A DNA stretch of 64,000 bases from assembly GCA_003279055.1 (NCBI GenBank), contig QCBP01000005.1, positions 1 through 64,000 of the forward strand, read 5' to 3'. The position numbers and the translations under genes are program-made. The notes beneath the pieces are model-generated. The model had not been told where the DNA came from and did not search any database. It saw nothing but the letters and a program-made list of their open reading frames with translations. This document shows, piece by piece, positions 55,750 to 63,184 of this stretch (position 1 is the first letter of the stretch; each line of letters starts with the position of its first letter). The DNA is from Prochlorococcus sp. AG-347-I21 (GTDB lineage Bacteria; Cyanobacteriota; Cyanobacteriia; PCC-6307; Cyanobiaceae).

Positions 55750-56499
55750 CTAGGACTCTAAAAACCTTTTTTGACCATCTTCAAAGAAATCTTTTTTATT
55801 CCATACTTCGATTACATCTGGGAAATGTTTTTCCATACAATTATCACAAACCCCATGACTGAATCTAATATCACTAATTTTCGAAAGATATTTTTCTAAA
55901 TGCATCCAATCGCCCTCCTTATTTTTCACTTCTCTGCAATATGAACAGACAGATAAAATACCTTCCTGTTTGTGCAAGTTAGATAAAGCATCTAGCAAGT
56001 TCAATGACTTTTTTCTAAGCTCTAAAAATGAAACTATTTGCTTGGATAATAATTCCATAATATTGAATTGTTGTGTAGTTAGATTTCCTGGCTTTCTGTC
56101 TATTACACAAAGAGTTCCAAGTTTATTACCATCACTATTTCTAAGGGGAAAACCTGCATAAAAACGAATCTTGGGGTCTCCTGTTACCAATGGATTATTT
56201 ATAAACCTTTCATCTTGGAAAGCATCATTAATAATTAATGGACTATTTTCTTTTATTGCATGGGTACAAAAAGACCAATCTCTTCTAGTTTCTGATATTT
56301 GAAGTCCTATTTTAGATTTAAACCATTGTTTATCTTTGTCTACCAATGTCATTAAAGAAATAGGCACATTACAGGTTGTAGCAGCAATTTTTGTAATATC
56401 GTCATAACATGATTCTGGCTTGGTTCCCAAAATCCTATATTCTGCTAAAGCTTTTAATCTCCTTTCCTCTTCTTCTTTTTTTGATACAAGATTCTGCAT
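55750..56499 (-). CDS. GAF-domain sensor protein with C-terminal zinc-like motif
   Basis: A 249-residue protein. Residues 25-165 form a GAF domain (YDDITKIAATTCNVPISLMT, WSFCTHAIKENSPLIINDAF, YAGFPLRNSDGNKLGTLCVI). After a helix, residues 180-230 read VCSYCREVKNKEGDWMHLEK and HGVCDNCMEKHFP, a pair of CxxC sites found in some sensory-protein tails. There is no kinase, cyclase or phosphatase domain, so it must act through another protein. A chromophore cysteine for a bilin is not apparent. Confidence 0.8.
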   Translation of the reverse strand: MQNLVSKKEEEERRLKALAEYRILGTKPESCYDDITKIAATTCNVPISLMTLVDKDKQWFKSKIGLQISETRRDWSFCTHAIKENSPLIINDAFQDERFINNPLVTGDPKIRFYAGFPLRNSDGNKLGTLCVIDRKPGNLTTQQFNIMELLSKQIVSFLELRKKSLNLLDALSNLHKQEGILSVCSYCREVKNKEGDWMHLEKYLSKISDIRFSHGVCDNCMEKHFPDVIEVWNKKDFFEDGQKRFLES

Positions 56500-56618
56500 T
56501 AATCTTCACCAATAATTAAAACTTTAAAATTAAAGTTTCTCCAAAAAACTTTTTCCGTCTAATACTTAATAAAAAAAAGATAAACTTATTGAATTGTTAC
56601 TTACTGATTTATTACTTA

Positions 56619-57863
56619 TTAATTTATTATTGTTTGATTTAACTTTGAGACTGCCATCCCAGCGATCCATCCACTTGTCCAACAATGTTGAAAATTAAAT
56701 CCACCAGTGATCCCATCAACATCCAAAACTTCTCCAGAAAAAAATAACCCTGGACAAATTAAGCTCTCCATACTTTTAAAATTAACCTCATTAATTTTTA
56801 CGCCTCCAGAAGTAACAAATTCCTCTCCAAATGGACCTTTGCCCGAAATTATGTATTTATCCCTCATTAGAGTATTTATCATTTTCTCTCTTTCATCCGC
56901 CAGTAAATCAGCCCACTTTTTCTCTTTATCAATACCTATTTTCTTTAATAAAAAAATCCATAATCTTTTTGTTAATAGTGGAACAGGTCTACTATTAATA
57001 AGATTCACCTTGCCTTTATTTAATCTTAAATAATTAATTTTTTCTTTTAAATCCTCATAACTTAAAGAAGACCATTTAATGATTAAATTAAATTTATATT
57101 TTTGGCTATAAAGTTCCCTTGCTGCAATTGATGAAAGTTTTAATATTGCTGGCCCACTAAACCCCCAATGCGTTATTAGTAAATCGCCTCTATTTTGAAA
57201 ATTCTTATTATTTAAATTAATTTCTATATCTATACCCCTTATCGATACCCCACTACATTCATCCAAATTTGGTTCTTTTGTGGAAAAAGTAAAAAGCGAT
57301 GGTACAGGTTTAACAATAGTGTGTCCAAGATTTTGAGCTAATTTATATCCGCTTGGATTACCTCCAGTTGAAAGAATAATATTTTTTGCAGTTACCTTTG
57401 CTTTTTTAAGACTAAAAATATTAAATATATTATCTGGAGTTTTTGCAATTTCTTTTACAAAAAATTTTGTTAGTATCTCTACGTTTTTTGATAAAGCACT
57501 TTTTCTCAAACAATCAATAACATCTGAAGAAGAATTAGAAACTGGGAATACTCTTAGATCTTCCTCAATTTTTAATTTTAAACCTCTTTTCTCAAACCAA
57601 TCGTATACATCTCCAGCAGCAAAACGATTAAATGATTCCAAGAGCTGAATTCCACCTCTGGGGTAATTCTCAATTAGTTCATTCGGTATCCATGTCGCAT
57701 TAGTGACGTTACATCTTCCCCCTCCACTAATCCTTACTTTCTCCATAAGTTTTGCAGTGCCCTCAAGAATTATTATTCTTTTTACTCCATTTTCAGCAGC
57801 AGTTACTGCTGTCATAAAACCGGCTGCACCGCCTCCAACAACTGCTAAATCAAAAGGTTCCAA
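56619..57863 (-). CDS. HI0933-type flavoprotein (NAD(P)/FAD-dependent oxidoreductase)
   Basis: A 414-residue FAD protein of the HI0933/YhiN group. The N-terminal FAD site is DLAVVGGGAAGFMTAVTAAE, followed by VRISGGGRCNVTNATW, and the C-terminal GEVLDVDGITGGFNFQHCWT-type block (LFFSGEVLDVDGITGGFN). The reaction is unknown for the family. It stands between the GAF gene and the small-gene zone, on the minus strand. Confidence 0.88.
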   Translation of the reverse strand: MEPFDLAVVGGGAAGFMTAVTAAENGVKRIIILEGTAKLMEKVRISGGGRCNVTNATWIPNELIENYPRGGIQLLESFNRFAAGDVYDWFEKRGLKLKIEEDLRVFPVSNSSSDVIDCLRKSALSKNVEILTKFFVKEIAKTPDNIFNIFSLKKAKVTAKNIILSTGGNPSGYKLAQNLGHTIVKPVPSLFTFSTKEPNLDECSGVSIRGIDIEINLNNKNFQNRGDLLITHWGFSGPAILKLSSIAARELYSQKYKFNLIIKWSSLSYEDLKEKINYLRLNKGKVNLINSRPVPLLTKRLWIFLLKKIGIDKEKKWADLLADEREKMINTLMRDKYIISGKGPFGEEFVTSGGVKINEVNFKSMESLICPGLFFSGEVLDVDGITGGFNFQHCWTSGWIAGMAVSKLNQTIIN

Positions 57864-58048
57864 AAACTTATTATTTAATTTGCTTCAATCTGATAATAGC
57901 AAGTAGTTATAAAGAAAAATTAGTCCAAAAACCATAAAAAAATAAATATAAAACTTTAAAACTACATAATAAATAGCTACGATTCGCTAATTTTTAAATT
58001 TCTATAAAAATCAACACAGTCGTTATTTTTATGCTTTAAGTTAATTAA

Positions 58049-58285
58049 ATGAGTTTGTTATTTTCTTACGTTAAATATTCTGAGGCCAGTTTTCCTATGA
58101 CTGGTCAATATACTGCTCTTCTTTTAATAACTTCTGTTATTTGGGTTCTACTTTGGTTTGGATATAGACAAAATAAGATAAATGATGAGATCAAGAAAAA
58201 AGAAAAAGAAGAAAGAATTAATGCGAAAGTTCAAAGAAGAAAGAAGTTAGAGAGTTTGTACCCTAGTAATAGAAAAACTGTTTAA
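58049..58285 (+). CDS. Small membrane protein with basic coil tail (78 aa)
   Basis: A 78-residue protein with one helix (ALLLITSVIWVLLWFGYR) and a highly charged coiled tail (NKINDEIKKKEKEERINA, KVQRRKKLESLYPSNRK). No family recognised. It starts the plus-strand run of small genes. Confidence 0.68.
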   Translation: MSLLFSYVKYSEASFPMTGQYTALLLITSVIWVLLWFGYRQNKINDEIKKKEKEERINAKVQRRKKLESLYPSNRKTV

Positions 58286-58303
58286 AAAAACTATTTTAGA
58301 AAC

Positions 58304-58402
58304 ATGAAAAAAAATAATTTCAAATCACTAATTCAGTACTTACCGGGTGTTTTGATTCTTATTTATGTATTCTTTTTAGCATTTACTCAATTTATAAAAT
58401 AA
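58304..58402 (+). CDS. Tiny single-helix membrane protein (32 aa)
   Basis: A 32-residue frame: MKKNNFKSLIQYLPGVLILI and YVFFLAFTQFIK. Basic start, one helix, short tail. It begins 18 bases after the 78-residue gene and ends 21 bases before the EamA gene, on the same strand. Plausible member of the small membrane proteins typical of this region; not proven. Confidence 0.5.
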   Translation: MKKNNFKSLIQYLPGVLILIYVFFLAFTQFIK

Positions 58403-58423
58403 AATTTTTAAAAATTATACGTT

Positions 58424-59296
58424 TTGATTGGAATCCTTTCTGCTTTTGGAGCTGCTACATCTTGGACATATGCGTGCTTTATTTGGCGCTCGCAAACTCA
58501 AAAATATAAATCAATAGATATTAATTTAATAAAAAATATAATAGCTTTTTTAATTTTTATACCTGCTTTTATAAATCTAAGTTCTACAACTGAATTAAAA
58601 AACATATTTATCCTACTAATTAGTGGAATAATAGGTATTGGTTTAGGTGATACCTTCTATTTAAAGTCACTACAAACAATTGGCACAAGAAAAACTTTAT
58701 CTATAGAAACTCTTTCTCCGTTAATGGCAGCTTTATCAGGGGAATTTTTTATTAATGAAAATTTAACAACTAAATCATGGGTTGGGATAATTATAGTAAC
58801 GATTTCGCTATTCATAATTCTCAGAAAAGGTAACGATTTTAAAGAGGAAAAATCCTCTTTCTCAGAAAAAAATAACTTTAAGATTTTTGCTTTTCCTTTT
58901 TTATCAGTTTTATGTGCTGTTCTTGGAGGTCTTTTATCAAGGATGGTTTTCCTTCAAAGCAATTTATCTCCTTTCCTTACAACTGAAATAAGATTATTAG
59001 GTGCAATAATTTTTTTAATTAGTCTTAAAGGATTTAAAGTTAATTTTTACTTAAAAAACTTAGACAAAAAAGAACAAAAAAGATTTTTAATTTCAATACT
59101 TCTTGGAACAAATGTAGGAATATTTCTACAACAAGTTGTGTTTAAAACCCTTCCCATAGGAATAGGATGGTCTTTATTAAGCATATCTCCAGTAATTTCC
59201 TTATTTTTTGCTAAGACTGAGGAAAGAGAAATTACCAAAAAAATAATATTTTTTACTTGTTTTTTATTTTTTGGCTTGACATTAATAATTCTTTAA
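58424..59296 (+). CDS. EamA/DMT-family transporter
   Basis: A 290-residue inner-membrane protein with ten helices and the two EamA halves: GAATSWTYACFIWRSQTQ at the start, GIIGIGLGDTFYLKSLQTIG, RKTLSIETLSPLMAALSGEF and, in the second half, VFKTLPIGIGWSLLSISPVI. The start is TTG. Substrate unknown: a metabolite exporter or nucleotide-sugar carrier type. Confidence 0.85.
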   Translation: MIGILSAFGAATSWTYACFIWRSQTQKYKSIDINLIKNIIAFLIFIPAFINLSSTTELKNIFILLISGIIGIGLGDTFYLKSLQTIGTRKTLSIETLSPLMAALSGEFFINENLTTKSWVGIIIVTISLFIILRKGNDFKEEKSSFSEKNNFKIFAFPFLSVLCAVLGGLLSRMVFLQSNLSPFLTTEIRLLGAIIFLISLKGFKVNFYLKNLDKKEQKRFLISILLGTNVGIFLQQVVFKTLPIGIGWSLLSISPVISLFFAKTEEREITKKIIFFTCFLFFGLTLIIL

Positions 59297-59373
59297 TCTC
59301 TGAGTTAATGTAAAAAATACTCATGTTAATAAAAATCAAATTAAATAAAATTACCCTATAAACACTCAAAACA

Positions 59374-59496
59374 ATGAAAGCATTAAAGAAAAAAAGACTC
59401 GGCACATTAGAAGTTTATGTTATTTTTTTAAGCTGCATTTATGCAGGCTTTATAGGTTATAAATCTCTATTAAATGTTTTATTTACTTGGAATTAA
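59374..59496 (+). CDS. Tiny single-helix membrane protein (40 aa)
   Basis: A 40-residue frame: MKALKKKRLGTLEVYVIFLS, a helix continuing CIYAGFIGYK, and an end at SLLNVLFTWN. Basic start and one helix, as in its neighbours. It overlaps the end of the minus-strand 44-residue frame by a few bases. No family recognised. Confidence 0.5.
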   Translation: MKALKKKRLGTLEVYVIFLSCIYAGFIGYKSLLNVLFTWN

Positions 59497-59627
59497 TTAA
59501 TTCTTTCTAATGATTTAATCAACTTACCTCCATCTTGGTCATCATCATCATTTGAAGCGAAAAATAAAAAAAATATTCCTAAAGAAGCTATAGATAGCGA
59601 AATTGACAATACAGAAAGCTCATCCAT
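59493..59627 (-). CDS. Small membrane protein with acidic DDDDQDGG tail (44 aa)
   Basis: A 44-residue frame: MDELSVLSISLSIASLGIFF, LFFASN, then an acidic cluster DDDDQDGGKLIKSLERIN. One helix. The DDDDQDGG tail also occurs in the unrelated-looking 60-residue protein at 60763-60945, so the tail may be a shared functional element. No family recognised. Confidence 0.55.
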   Translation of the reverse strand: MDELSVLSISLSIASLGIFFLFFASNDDDDQDGGKLIKSLERIN

Positions 59628-59746
59628 AAATTAGAAATTTTTTTTATGATAAACGAAAAAAAATAAAAGACAGTAAAGAAATACACATTCTCGAAAATAA
59701 ATATTTCTTTTATTTGTAAAATGAAAAAACATATCCGAACTATTTC

Positions 59747-60022
59747 GTGAAAGTTCTAATAACTTCCCCCTGTAGTGCAAGCGTAATAATTCAGTATGGA
59801 ATAAAAAGTTGGCCTATTTGGGAATGTGAGCCAAGCAAATTTCAATGGAATTACGATGATAAGGAAATTTGCTTAATTATTGAAGGTCAAGCGAAAATAA
59901 GTACCCAAAAAGGTGCCATCTACTTGATTAAAGCTGGAGATCTAGTTGAGTTTCCTGCTGGACTTAACTGCGAATGGGAAGTAACCAAAAGTATTAAAAA
60001 ACATTATCGATTGGGTAGCTAA
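59747..60022 (+). CDS. Small cupin-domain protein
   Basis: A 91-residue single cupin barrel of the DUF861/EutQ-like type: YGIKSWPIWECEPSKFQWNY, IIEGQAKISTQKGAIYLI, AGDLVEFPAGLNCEWEVT. The start is GTG. Metal-binding histidines are not evident. Function unknown; many such proteins bind sugars or oxalate-like compounds. Confidence 0.8.
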   Translation: MKVLITSPCSASVIIQYGIKSWPIWECEPSKFQWNYDDKEICLIIEGQAKISTQKGAIYLIKAGDLVEFPAGLNCEWEVTKSIKKHYRLGS

Positions 60023-60111
60023 ATTTAAGAAAAAAGATTTTCTTCTTTACTGTTAAGTCAATGTAGATAAAATATGGTTAATAAATAATTTTCAAGAAGA
60101 AAACTAATATT

Positions 60112-60282
60112 ATGCCTTTTACTGATCAAGAATATTTTGAGGTTATTGAAAAAAACGAAATAGTAAAAAAGGCCTTTGAAAATATTAAGCAAATTTGCAT
60201 TGATTTACAAAAACAAACAAATTGTCCTGAATCGGATCTAGAAGATTTTCTTGAATTTATTTCTAAACAATGGAATAAGTAA
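60112..60282 (+). CDS. Small acidic hypothetical protein (56 aa)
   Basis: A 56-residue helical frame: MPFTDQEYFEVIEKNEIVKK, AFENIKQICIDLQKQTNCPE, SDLEDFLEFISKQWNK. The composition is normal for protein, and it starts from ATG. It follows the cupin gene on the same strand. No family recognised. Confidence 0.6.
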   Translation: MPFTDQEYFEVIEKNEIVKKAFENIKQICIDLQKQTNCPESDLEDFLEFISKQWNK

Positions 60283-60346
60283 TAATTTAGAAGCCCTTTA
60301 AATACAAAATTTAAAAATTCAATCTAGTTTTCTGAGACAAAAAGTT

Positions 60347-60478
60347 CTAATCTAATTCCTTTTTTGGTTTTGTATTGATACTGGAAGTTCCCTTAGCAGC
60401 AGAAACGAAGAAAAAGAAGCCTACAATTCCTGATATACCAAATATCGCAGCCAAAGGATCAAAAGTGAAAGAAAACAT
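60347..60478 (-). CDS. Tiny single-helix membrane protein (43 aa)
   Basis: A 43-residue frame: MFSFTFDPLAAIFGISGIVG, a phenylalanine-rich helix FFFFVSAAKG, and a basic/acidic tail TSSINTKPKKELD. ATG at 60478. It fills a gap with no other gene, on the minus strand. Plausible but unproven. Confidence 0.5.
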   Translation of the reverse strand: MFSFTFDPLAAIFGISGIVGFFFFVSAAKGTSSINTKPKKELD

Positions 60479-60762
60479 AGAATTTATAAAATCAAGATAA
60501 ATAATAGTTTTTGAATCAAAATTCTACAATTATTGTTAAGTATAAAAAATAACAATCGCGCGATTCATTATGTCATTATTAGTTTCTCAGTAGGTTCAAA
60601 GAAATTATTATTCAAATTGATTTTAAGAATAAAAATATCAATACAAACCAAAGATCTATTCGTGCTAAAGAGAAAAGTTTTTAAAAAATATTTATAGAAA
60701 TATTGAATAAAACACTACCCAGAGGATCCACAATTGTTGTTTCTTTAGATTAATATCAGATC

Positions 60763-60945
60763 ATGACAGAATTTTATTCAGCTTCTTCCTCAGTAAGTCC
60801 TTTTACAGTGATATTATGGTGCCTTTATCCAGTAGCTGTACTTGTAATTATTGAATTACTACTGGGGGGTGGGTTTGATGACGACAATAATGACGATCAA
60901 GATGGTGGAATGCTAATACCTGCTTACTCTAGAGCAGACATTTGA
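60763..60945 (+). CDS. Small membrane protein with acidic DDDxxDDQDGG tail (60 aa)
   Basis: A 60-residue protein: MTEFYSASSSVSPFTVILWC, helix LYPVAVLVIIELLLGGG, then FDDDNNDDQDGGMLIPAYSR. The acidic tail and glycine pair resemble the tail of the 44-residue frame at 59493-59627. One membrane span, tail probably in the cytoplasm or stroma side. Function unknown. Confidence 0.68.
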   Translation: MTEFYSASSSVSPFTVILWCLYPVAVLVIIELLLGGGFDDDNNDDQDGGMLIPAYSRADI

Positions 60946-60982
60946 ATTTTTAAATTAAAGACTCATAAAGAATTTAATTAAA

Positions 60983-61123
60983 TTGGCCAATAATCTTGAT
61001 ACAACTCATATCTCTCTAATTACACTTTCCATCATTATGATTTCCTCTTTAACCTTGCTCGTCTTAAGAACTCTTAAGGAAGGTAGAAAAGCTTTAACAG
61101 AAATAAATAAGGATAGATCGTGA
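60983..61123 (+). CDS. Tiny single-helix membrane protein (46 aa)
   Basis: A 46-residue frame starting at TTG 60983: MANNLDTTHISLITLSIIMI, helix SSLTLLVLRTL, then KEGRKALTEINKDRS. It lies 37 bases after the acidic-tail gene on the same strand. The start is uncertain because TTG is the only candidate. No family recognised. Confidence 0.5.
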   Translation: MANNLDTTHISLITLSIIMISSLTLLVLRTLKEGRKALTEINKDRS

Positions 61124-61368
61124 AATACAATAAACATTTAAGTATGTAGAATTTGATTAGATTTATAAAACTCTAAGATCTATAAGTTTTACTAAATATA
61201 TAAATATATTCCAAAAATTTAAAACTTTTCATTCTCAAAGTTTGGAAAAGCATAAAAAACTTAAATAAATACTAGAATTTGTTTGATTCCCAAGTCAAAA
61301 AATTTGCCAATCTGTTTAAATCCCATTTTTATGAAAGGCTCTCTTTGTTATTACTTTAATAAATAAAA

Positions 61369-61464
61369 ATGCATCTAAATTCTTTACTTTATATTTGTTC
61401 TATATCTTTATTCATTTATATAATGGCGCTCTTTTGGAGAGACTTGCCAAATCAAAAAAAGTAA
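61369..61464 (+). CDS. Tiny single-helix membrane protein (31 aa)
   Basis: A 31-residue frame: MHLNSLLYICSISLFIYIMA, then LFWRDLPNQKK. One hydrophobic helix with a basic end. It lies alone in an AT-rich gap. Low but real chance that it is only a random frame. Confidence 0.42.
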   Translation: MHLNSLLYICSISLFIYIMALFWRDLPNQKK

Positions 61465-61546
61465 ATAAATAATTAATATTAAATTTATTGCTTATCAAAA
61501 TAAATTGAGTTATTAATTTAATATTGGATTTAATTTTTTTATATAA

Positions 61547-61711
61547 ATGCTAAAAGAATCTTCAAATAACAATAACAAAAATATATTCTCAGAAACTACA
61601 AGTATTGAAAAAGAAAAGATGATTTGCAAAGACGGATTCTGCTCATTACCAAATCGAGATGAGCTCCCAAAACAAGATTCAAATGATATGAATTTATTTG
61701 ATCCTATTTAG
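61547..61711 (+). CDS. Small hypothetical protein with CxxxxC motif (54 aa)
   Basis: A 54-residue soluble frame: MLKESSNNNNKNIFSETTSI, then EKEKMICKDGFCSLPNRDEL, PKQDSNDMNLFDPI. The central CKDGFCSLP has two cysteines five apart, which is unusual in so AT-rich a protein. It lies before the DUF805 gene. No family recognised. Confidence 0.6.
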   Translation: MLKESSNNNNKNIFSETTSIEKEKMICKDGFCSLPNRDELPKQDSNDMNLFDPI

Positions 61712-61779
61712 TAAATAAAAAACATTTTGAGAAATTGAAGATTAAATTGATAGTATTAAATTCTTTGAATTTTTAATAT

Positions 61780-62103
61780 ATGCTTAATAACTTTTTTAAT
61801 GCATATAAAGAGTTTTGGATTAAAGCTACAGAATTCAAGGGACTCACATCTCGATCAGACTGGTGGTTAGTTCAATTAGCAAATCTTATAATTTCTTTAC
61901 TAACTATTCCAATATTTTTAAAAACGTTTGGTTTCAATGCTTATGGATTAGTTTGTGTCATTCCTCAAATAGCTATTGATATAAGAAGAATCAGAGACTT
62001 TGGAAAAGATTGGAAATGGATCTTTATTAATTTAATACCTATCTTCGGATGGATCTTGTGGTTCATCTGGCTAGGCTTTGGTAAGACTGGTAATGGAAAA
62101 TAA
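61780..62103 (+). CDS. DUF805 family membrane protein
   Basis: A 107-residue protein with the DUF805 pattern: EFKGLTSRSDWWLVQLANLI, then QIAIDIRRIRDFGKDWKWIF and GWILWFIWLGFGKTGNGK. Three or four membrane segments. The family is widespread and its role unknown. It is convergent with the 105-residue paralogue of 51403-51669. Confidence 0.88.
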   Translation: MLNNFFNAYKEFWIKATEFKGLTSRSDWWLVQLANLIISLLTIPIFLKTFGFNAYGLVCVIPQIAIDIRRIRDFGKDWKWIFINLIPIFGWILWFIWLGFGKTGNGK

Positions 62104-62124
62104 ACTTATATAGAAATTAACTAC

Positions 62125-62442
62125 TCATTTTTTTCTTTTTTTAAAATCTACAAATCTTACCTTATTTCTTAACTCTATTTGTTTTTCAAGAATTCTAAAC
62201 ACATGCATCTCGCATTCGGTTAATTTAAGAAACTGATCGAGTGTATCTTTATCTTCTTCATCAAAATTCTCGAAAACTTCTGAAATAGCAGTACTATTTC
62301 TAGAAATAAAATCCTCTGCTACATCTTGTGGATTCTTGCCTGATTCGAAATCCTGAAAAGCTTCATAAGAATTAAGTTCTCTTGTTAACCATTTAAACCA
62401 TGGTTCATTTTTATTACGTTTTTTATTTATGATTTTCTTCAT
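62125..62442 (-). CDS. Small conserved protein, paralogue of 51403-51669 (105 aa)
   Basis: A 105-residue protein with a basic N-terminus (MKKIINKKRNKNEPWFKWLT) and helical core (SGKNPQDVAEDFISRN, EEDKDTLDQFLKLTECEMHV). It aligns end to end with the 88-residue protein at 51403-51669, with extra basic tails on both ends (KVRFVDFKKRKK). Function unknown. Confidence 0.72.
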   Translation of the reverse strand: MKKIINKKRNKNEPWFKWLTRELNSYEAFQDFESGKNPQDVAEDFISRNSTAISEVFENFDEEDKDTLDQFLKLTECEMHVFRILEKQIELRNKVRFVDFKKRKK

Positions 62443-62643
62443 GAAAAAATTTTGACTAGTTTAATCATTATTATTTATTCATACTTTGACAGCTGTACAA
62501 TTACTTATTTTTGAAATTATAAACCTAATTTAATTGTTACAAAATAACTTGCATAATTAACCATAAAGCTCCTTAAAGAATAAGTATTTATTACTCATAA
62601 TTTTGTCTATGAGATAGCTAGCATAAGTTTTTATTAAAGTACG

Positions 62644-62862
62644 TTGTCAATCCCATTTTATGACTTTCCTTCATCTCCAATTTTAATAATTGGTGCACTT
62701 GGTATTGCTGTAGCAATAGCAGTTTTTTTTGTCTCTTACCAAAAATATTTCAATTCTCCTTTGAACAAAGAGCTTGCAGAAAAGAAAAAAGCCTTAATTA
62801 AGGAACAAAAAGAATTAAATGAAAGATTAGAAAAAATAGAACAAGATTTAAAGAATTTATAG
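62644..62862 (+). CDS. Small membrane protein with coiled-coil tail (72 aa)
   Basis: A 72-residue protein from TTG 62644: SIPFYDFPSSPILIIGALGI, helix AVAIAVFFVSYQKYF, then a charged coil (LAEKKKALIKEQKELNERLE, KIEQDLKNL). One span plus coiled coil, similar in design to the 78-residue protein at 58049. No family recognised. Confidence 0.65.
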   Translation: MSIPFYDFPSSPILIIGALGIAVAIAVFFVSYQKYFNSPLNKELAEKKKALIKEQKELNERLEKIEQDLKNL

Positions 62863-62947
62863 AAAATTACTCTTAATAGTGATGAGTTAATGATCTCGAA
62901 TTCAAGACCTTAATTTTTTAAACAGTAATTTTGGTCTATAAGGAGTT

Positions 62948-63103
62948 ATGGATAAAGATCATCTTATTGAGTTAATTTCTAATAGTCTTCTATACGAGAG
63001 TATAAATTCTGACTCAAATAAAATTCTTAGTGACTTTAAAAATTACTTAGAGAAATTAAATCTAGATCAATTGAGAACTATGTCTAAAGAGTTTATTCTT
63101 TAG
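62948..63103 (+). CDS. Small acidic hypothetical protein (51 aa)
   Basis: A 51-residue helical frame: MDKDHLIELISNSLLYESIN, then SDSNKILSDFKNYLEKLNLD and QLRTMSKEFIL. Normal protein composition, ATG start with GGAG a few bases upstream (AAGGAGTT at 62939-62946). It lies 81 bases before the desaturase gene. No family recognised. Confidence 0.6.
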   Translation: MDKDHLIELISNSLLYESINSDSNKILSDFKNYLEKLNLDQLRTMSKEFIL

Positions 63104-63184
63104 TATTATTTTTAAAATGTTTTATTGTTTATTAAATAATCAATACTTTTTAAAAATTGTTAGTATCAAAAAAATAAGAGAAAT

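Noticed and set aside
57901-63184. Prophage or transposon island in the small-gene zone
   Set aside because: No integrase, transposase, terminal repeat or phage structural gene is seen; small size and membrane helices alone do not show mobility.
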